Source of the DNA: Salibaculum sp035270045
GTDB lineage: Bacteria; Pseudomonadota; Alphaproteobacteria; Rhodobacterales; Rhodobacteraceae
DNA: 64,000 nucleotides
Direction: 5' to 3'
Assembly: GCF_035270045.1 (NCBI RefSeq)
Contig: NZ_DATFIP010000086.1
Coordinates: 15,340-79,339 of the forward strand
The translations under genes and the position numbers were made by a program. Of the stretch, positions 61,082-64,000 are shown piece after piece (the stretch's first letter is position 1; each line of letters begins with the position of its first letter). The notes under the pieces are model-generated. The model was not told where the DNA came from. It was given only the letters and a program-made list of their open reading frames with translations, and ran no database searches.

Positions 61082-62161
61082 ATGCCCGAGATCATCGCCG
61101 AAGCCGGCAGCAACCACAACGGATCGGTCGCGCGCGCCTGCGAGCTTGTCGACTTGGCCGCGCGCGCGGGGGCGACATCGGTCAAATTTCAGTTCATCCA
61201 TGCCGACGGTCTCTACGTCCCAGCCTATTTCGACGGCGAAACCTATGTCGAGAACAGCGTCTATCACAGCCGCAAAGCCGAGGAATTGAGCCCTAACGAC
61301 TGGCGGCAAATATGGACCCGCGCCGCCGAGGCGGGGATCACGATCTCGGCCTCGGTATTCGACACCGAGGGCCTTAATTTATTGTCGGAGCTGGGCGCGC
61401 CCTACGTCAAGATCGCCTCGACCGATGCCACGAACCACGACCTGATCGGCGCGGCCTGCGACACCTTCGAGCGGGTCATCGTCAGCACCGGGATGGCCAC
61501 GCTTGGCGAGATCGACGCCATGGTCGGCTTTGTTCGGGGCAATTTCCCCGGGACCGACCTTAACCTGATGCACTGCGTGTCGAGCTATCCCTGCCCACTG
61601 GACAGCGCCAACGTCCAGCGGGTGCGCCTGCTGCGCGACTGTTTCGATGTCTCGGTGGGCTATTCGGATCACACCGAAGGAGGGGTGGCCGCCGCCATGG
61701 CTTTGGTCGAGGGGGCGAGCTTTGTAGAAAAGCACTTCACCACGGACCGCAGCCTGCCCGGCTTCGACCATGCCCACGCCATGGAGGAAGAGGCCCTTGC
61801 CGGCTATGTCACGACGCTGGAAGACTGCGTCCGGAGCCTCCAGCAACCGGCAAACCGCTCTGCCCCGGCGGAGATGACGACGCGGATCCGCGCGCGCAGG
61901 GGTGTATATGCCGCCCGCGACCTGCCCGCCGGACACTTCCTGACGCGCGACGATCTTCTGCACGTGCGCCCGAGCACGGATTTCGAGGGCCCCGACTTGT
62001 CAGCGTTCCTGGGAGCCAGGATCGAGGTGCCGTTGCGCCGCTACGAAGCGGTCGGACTGCGAGCCACACCGCAAGGTACGACAGGCAACTGGCAAGCCGC
62101 GCGCGCCTACTGGAACGACGAGATGACCGAGAAGGGCATGAAGATCGGCGATGACAGCTGA
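61082..62161 (+). CDS. NeuB/PseI/SpsE-family nonulosonate synthase
   Basis: 359 residues. A TIM-barrel synthase with EIIAEAGSNHNG (1-14), the catalytic-lysine segment ATSVKFQFIHAD, KIASTDATNHDLI, STGMATLGEI, VGYSDHTEGG and EKHFTTDRSLPGFDHAHAME. The C-terminal SAF domain runs about 285-345 (RRGVYAARDLPAGHFLTRDDL). It condenses phosphoenolpyruvate with a 6-carbon N-acyl sugar to a nine-carbon acid. Sequence does not show which of sialic, legionaminic or pseudaminic acid is made. Overlaps the next gene by 11 bp. Confidence 0.9.
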   Translation: MPEIIAEAGSNHNGSVARACELVDLAARAGATSVKFQFIHADGLYVPAYFDGETYVENSVYHSRKAEELSPNDWRQIWTRAAEAGITISASVFDTEGLNLLSELGAPYVKIASTDATNHDLIGAACDTFERVIVSTGMATLGEIDAMVGFVRGNFPGTDLNLMHCVSSYPCPLDSANVQRVRLLRDCFDVSVGYSDHTEGGVAAAMALVEGASFVEKHFTTDRSLPGFDHAHAMEEEALAGYVTTLEDCVRSLQQPANRSAPAEMTTRIRARRGVYAARDLPAGHFLTRDDLLHVRPSTDFEGPDLSAFLGARIEVPLRRYEAVGLRATPQGTTGNWQAARAYWNDEMTEKGMKIGDDS

Positions 62162-62852
62162 CACCGCAGCCTTTATCTATGCGAGGTCGGATTCCCGACG
62201 GCTACCCGGCAAGATTTTCCTGAAGCTTGGCGGACACAGGGTGATCGACATCGTCCATGCCCGGGCCGCTCGGCTCGACGTTGGACAGCTCGTGGTTTTG
62301 ACCACGGACAGGGACGTCGACGACTCGATCGCGGCCCATTGCGCCGGGCGCGGCTATACCTGTTTCCGTGGGGATGCTACAGACCTTGTACGCCGGACAC
62401 TGCAGGCCATCGATGCGCATGGCCCCGAAAGGTTTCTGCGAATCAATGGCGATTGTCCGCTGTTCGAGCCGGGTCTGGCCGATGTCGCGCTGAGGCGTAT
62501 GATCGCCGTCGGCAGTCCAGAGATGATCAGCAACATCATCACGCGCAGCTTTCCCTACGGCATCGCGATCGAATGCATTCAGGCAAGTGCCTACATTCGC
62601 CTTGCCGGGCAAGCCGACCCGTCTGAACGTGAACACGTAACCCAGCATCTATACCGGAGGTCCGACGAGCTTTCGCTGTGCGGCATGCGCGATACCGCCG
62701 GCGACAACTCCGATCGGAGGCTGACGTTGGACACGCCCGAGGATGCTCGGACATTGTCATGCCTCATCAAAGGCAACGATGTGCTCACCACGCCCTACTG
62801 GCGGATGCTCGGCATCCCTGCGCCCGTCCCCGTGATCGAGTCCTTGCCGTGA
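62151..62852 (+). CDS. SpsF-like CMP-nonulosonate cytidylyltransferase
   Basis: 233 residues. The nucleotidyltransferase start is FIYARSDSRRLPGKIFLKLGG (near residues 8-28), the SpsF version of IQARMGSTRLPGK. Also LVVLTTDRDVDDSIAAHC, the CTP/metal region RINGDCPLFEPGLADVAL and a C-terminal RLTLDTPEDA. Predicted to activate the acid made by the upstream synthase as a CMP-sugar. Its order with the two genes before is SpsG-SpsE-SpsF. GTGA couples the next gene. Confidence 0.85.
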   Translation: MTADTAAFIYARSDSRRLPGKIFLKLGGHRVIDIVHARAARLDVGQLVVLTTDRDVDDSIAAHCAGRGYTCFRGDATDLVRRTLQAIDAHGPERFLRINGDCPLFEPGLADVALRRMIAVGSPEMISNIITRSFPYGIAIECIQASAYIRLAGQADPSEREHVTQHLYRRSDELSLCGMRDTAGDNSDRRLTLDTPEDARTLSCLIKGNDVLTTPYWRMLGIPAPVPVIESLP

Positions 62853-64000
62853 ACGACCCTGAAGCGACCCTGAAGCTGTGCCGGGGCAACCCGACCCCGG
62901 CCGATCTGTGGCTGGAGGGCCGCCCGCTTAGTGCGCAGCTGGGCTGGGAGGAGACGCTCGCCTGTCTCGACCGGGCGATCGCGCGGCTATTTGGCCATTT
63001 CCGGGCTGCGCAGACCCGCGCCGACCGCACCACGCTCGACATCTTCCTGTTCGAGGGCGGTTGGGTCTATGCCAAGCGCGACGGGCTGGCCGGGCCGGTG
63101 CTATGGCTGTTCCTGCTGGAGCAGGTGCGCGCCGCGCAAGAAAGGATGCCGCTGGCGCGCGTCGACGTGGAAAAGGGCCTGCACGTGCCCGCCGAGTTCC
63201 TCGCGGCGCTGCGCGACGAGGCGGGGCTGGCCACGCCCGACCCCGGCGGTTTTCCGGCCCATGCCAGCGCCGAGATTCGCGACCCGCGCGACCGCATGGG
63301 CAAATGGCGGTTCCTGCTCCGATCGGTGCGCCGGGTGGCGCTATCGCGTCCCGGCCCGGCACTGCACGGCGCGGCCGGGCGGTGCCTGCTGATCTCGACC
63401 GCCTCGCTGGAGAGGCACCGCTACGGCACGCTGATCGGGGACCTGCAAGCGCAGATCGGCGATACCACCCGGATCATCGGCGTGCAGCCCAAGGAACGGC
63501 CATGGGCGAAGGACACGGACTATGCCGAGGGCGTGATCTCGCCGCACCGGGGCGGCGGTCCCCTGGCCGTCCTGCGGGCCGCCTGGATGGGCTGGCGGCT
63601 GTGGCGGCGACAGCGCCGGATCGCCCCGGACATGGCGCGGGGCGACCCCGTTCTGGCCTCGATGCTAACCTATCGCTATCCGCATCTCTTTCACGCGGCG
63701 CTGCACGCGCTCTGCGTCGAGGCGATGGTGCGCCGATTGCGGCCCGACGCCTTCATCCGCAACGGCAATTACAACACCCCGGACGAGCGGCGCACCAACT
63801 GGGCCTGCCGCCGGGCAGGTGTGCCGACCATCGTCGTGACACCCCGCAGCCTGAGCACCCGAATGCCGGCCATGCCGATGGATTATACCCGCGAATGGGC
63901 CAGCCTGCCGGCGGGCTTCGTGGTCTCGGACGATCATTCTCAGGCGCTCCTGCGCGACTGGGGCGTCCCGGAGGAGAGGATTTCCCGGGGCAGCCTCGAG
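62849..64000 (+). CDS. Uncharacterised protein, probable glycan-cluster transferase, truncated by window end
   Basis: Open for 384 codons from a GTG that overlaps the previous TGA and still open at the window edge. No signal peptide. The first 130 residues are helical (EETLACLDRAIARLFGHFR; LFEGGWVYAKRDGLAGPVLWLFLLEQV). From about residue 180 the sequence looks Rossmann-like: GRCLLISTASLERHRYGTLIGDL, TRIIGVQPKERPW, then RPDAFIRNGNYNTPDERRTN, WACRRAGVPTIVVTPRS and FVVSDDHSQALLRDWGVPEERI. That alternation, with a C-terminal nucleotide-binding-like end, fits a GT-B glycosyltransferase that could use the CMP-sugar. I do not recognise the family. Confidence 0.6.
   Translation, partial: MNDPEATLKLCRGNPTPADLWLEGRPLSAQLGWEETLACLDRAIARLFGHFRAAQTRADRTTLDIFLFEGGWVYAKRDGLAGPVLWLFLLEQVRAAQERMPLARVDVEKGLHVPAEFLAALRDEAGLATPDPGGFPAHASAEIRDPRDRMGKWRFLLRSVRRVALSRPGPALHGAAGRCLLISTASLERHRYGTLIGDLQAQIGDTTRIIGVQPKERPWAKDTDYAEGVISPHRGGGPLAVLRAAWMGWRLWRRQRRIAPDMARGDPVLASMLTYRYPHLFHAALHALCVEAMVRRLRPDAFIRNGNYNTPDERRTNWACRRAGVPTIVVTPRSLSTRMPAMPMDYTREWASLPAGFVVSDDHSQALLRDWGVPEERISRGSLE

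Overview
The window looks like a chromosomal segment of an alphaproteobacterium of the Rhodobacteraceae/Roseobacter type. The evidence is high G+C, dense gene packing with many ATGA, GTGA and TGATG stop/start overlaps, the rimP-nusA-ylxR-infB order with a YlxR protein fused to an L7Ae-like domain, and families typical of that group (standalone Hint_2 protein, FemAB-like DUF482 protein, PpiC-argJ-mutT next to secA). No rRNA, tRNA, CRISPR array, transposase or phage gene was seen. Most of the window is core genome; the last 5 kb is an accessory glycan cluster cut by the window end.

Layout. 1-1.4 kb: end of a type I secretion ABC transporter and its HlyD-type adaptor. 1.5-5.1 kb: RidA-like protein, glycerophosphodiesterase, FemAB-like acyltransferase, pterin dehydratase, MscS channel. 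5.2-12.4 kb: peroxiredoxin, ferredoxin reductase, rsmD, map, sfsA, and an overlapping MoCF/GNAT/AhpD/OmpA operon. 12.5-19.7 kb: cation diffusion facilitator, LysR regulator, Hint protein, FadH-type dienoyl-CoA reductase, two uncharacterised proteins and a lipoprotein. 19.9-24.9 kb: accD-folC-secreted protein operon, then zapE and alkB on the other strand. 25-29.1 kb: dnaK-dnaJ and radC. 29.1-34.5 kb: secA followed by two envelope proteins, one a fusion of a phosphate-binding-like domain with OmpA. 34.7-37.2 kb: parvulin, argJ, mutT. 37.3-42.8 kb: rimP-nusA-ylxR-infB operon on the minus strand with a visible promoter and a terminator inside its leader. 43.4-49.5 kb: prolyl aminopeptidase, ubiG, marR-nitrilase-glutaredoxin operon, comF, methyltransferase, hemH. 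49.6-51.7 kb: small secreted protein, two L,D-transpeptidases and a CAP-domain lipoprotein. 51.8-58.1 kb: hslO-nudix-cca-lysE-rlmD-like overlapping operon, a second Nudix gene and argG. 58.1-59 kb: structured RNA, a small Gly-rich secreted protein and a short ORF.

59.0-64.0 kb is a fully overlapping plus-strand operon: pyruvyltransferase-family protein, PseG/SpsG-like hydrolase, NeuB/SpsE-like synthase, SpsF-like cytidylyltransferase, and an unrecognised protein running off the window. These parts suggest synthesis, CMP activation and transfer of a sialic-acid-like nonulosonic acid for a surface glycan. The exact sugar cannot be read from sequence. This is the most promising place for undescribed biology. 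Secondary points of interest are the rimP leader attenuator, matching promoters at dnaK and rimP, a terminator whose loop holds a stop codon, and a long RNA stem after argG.
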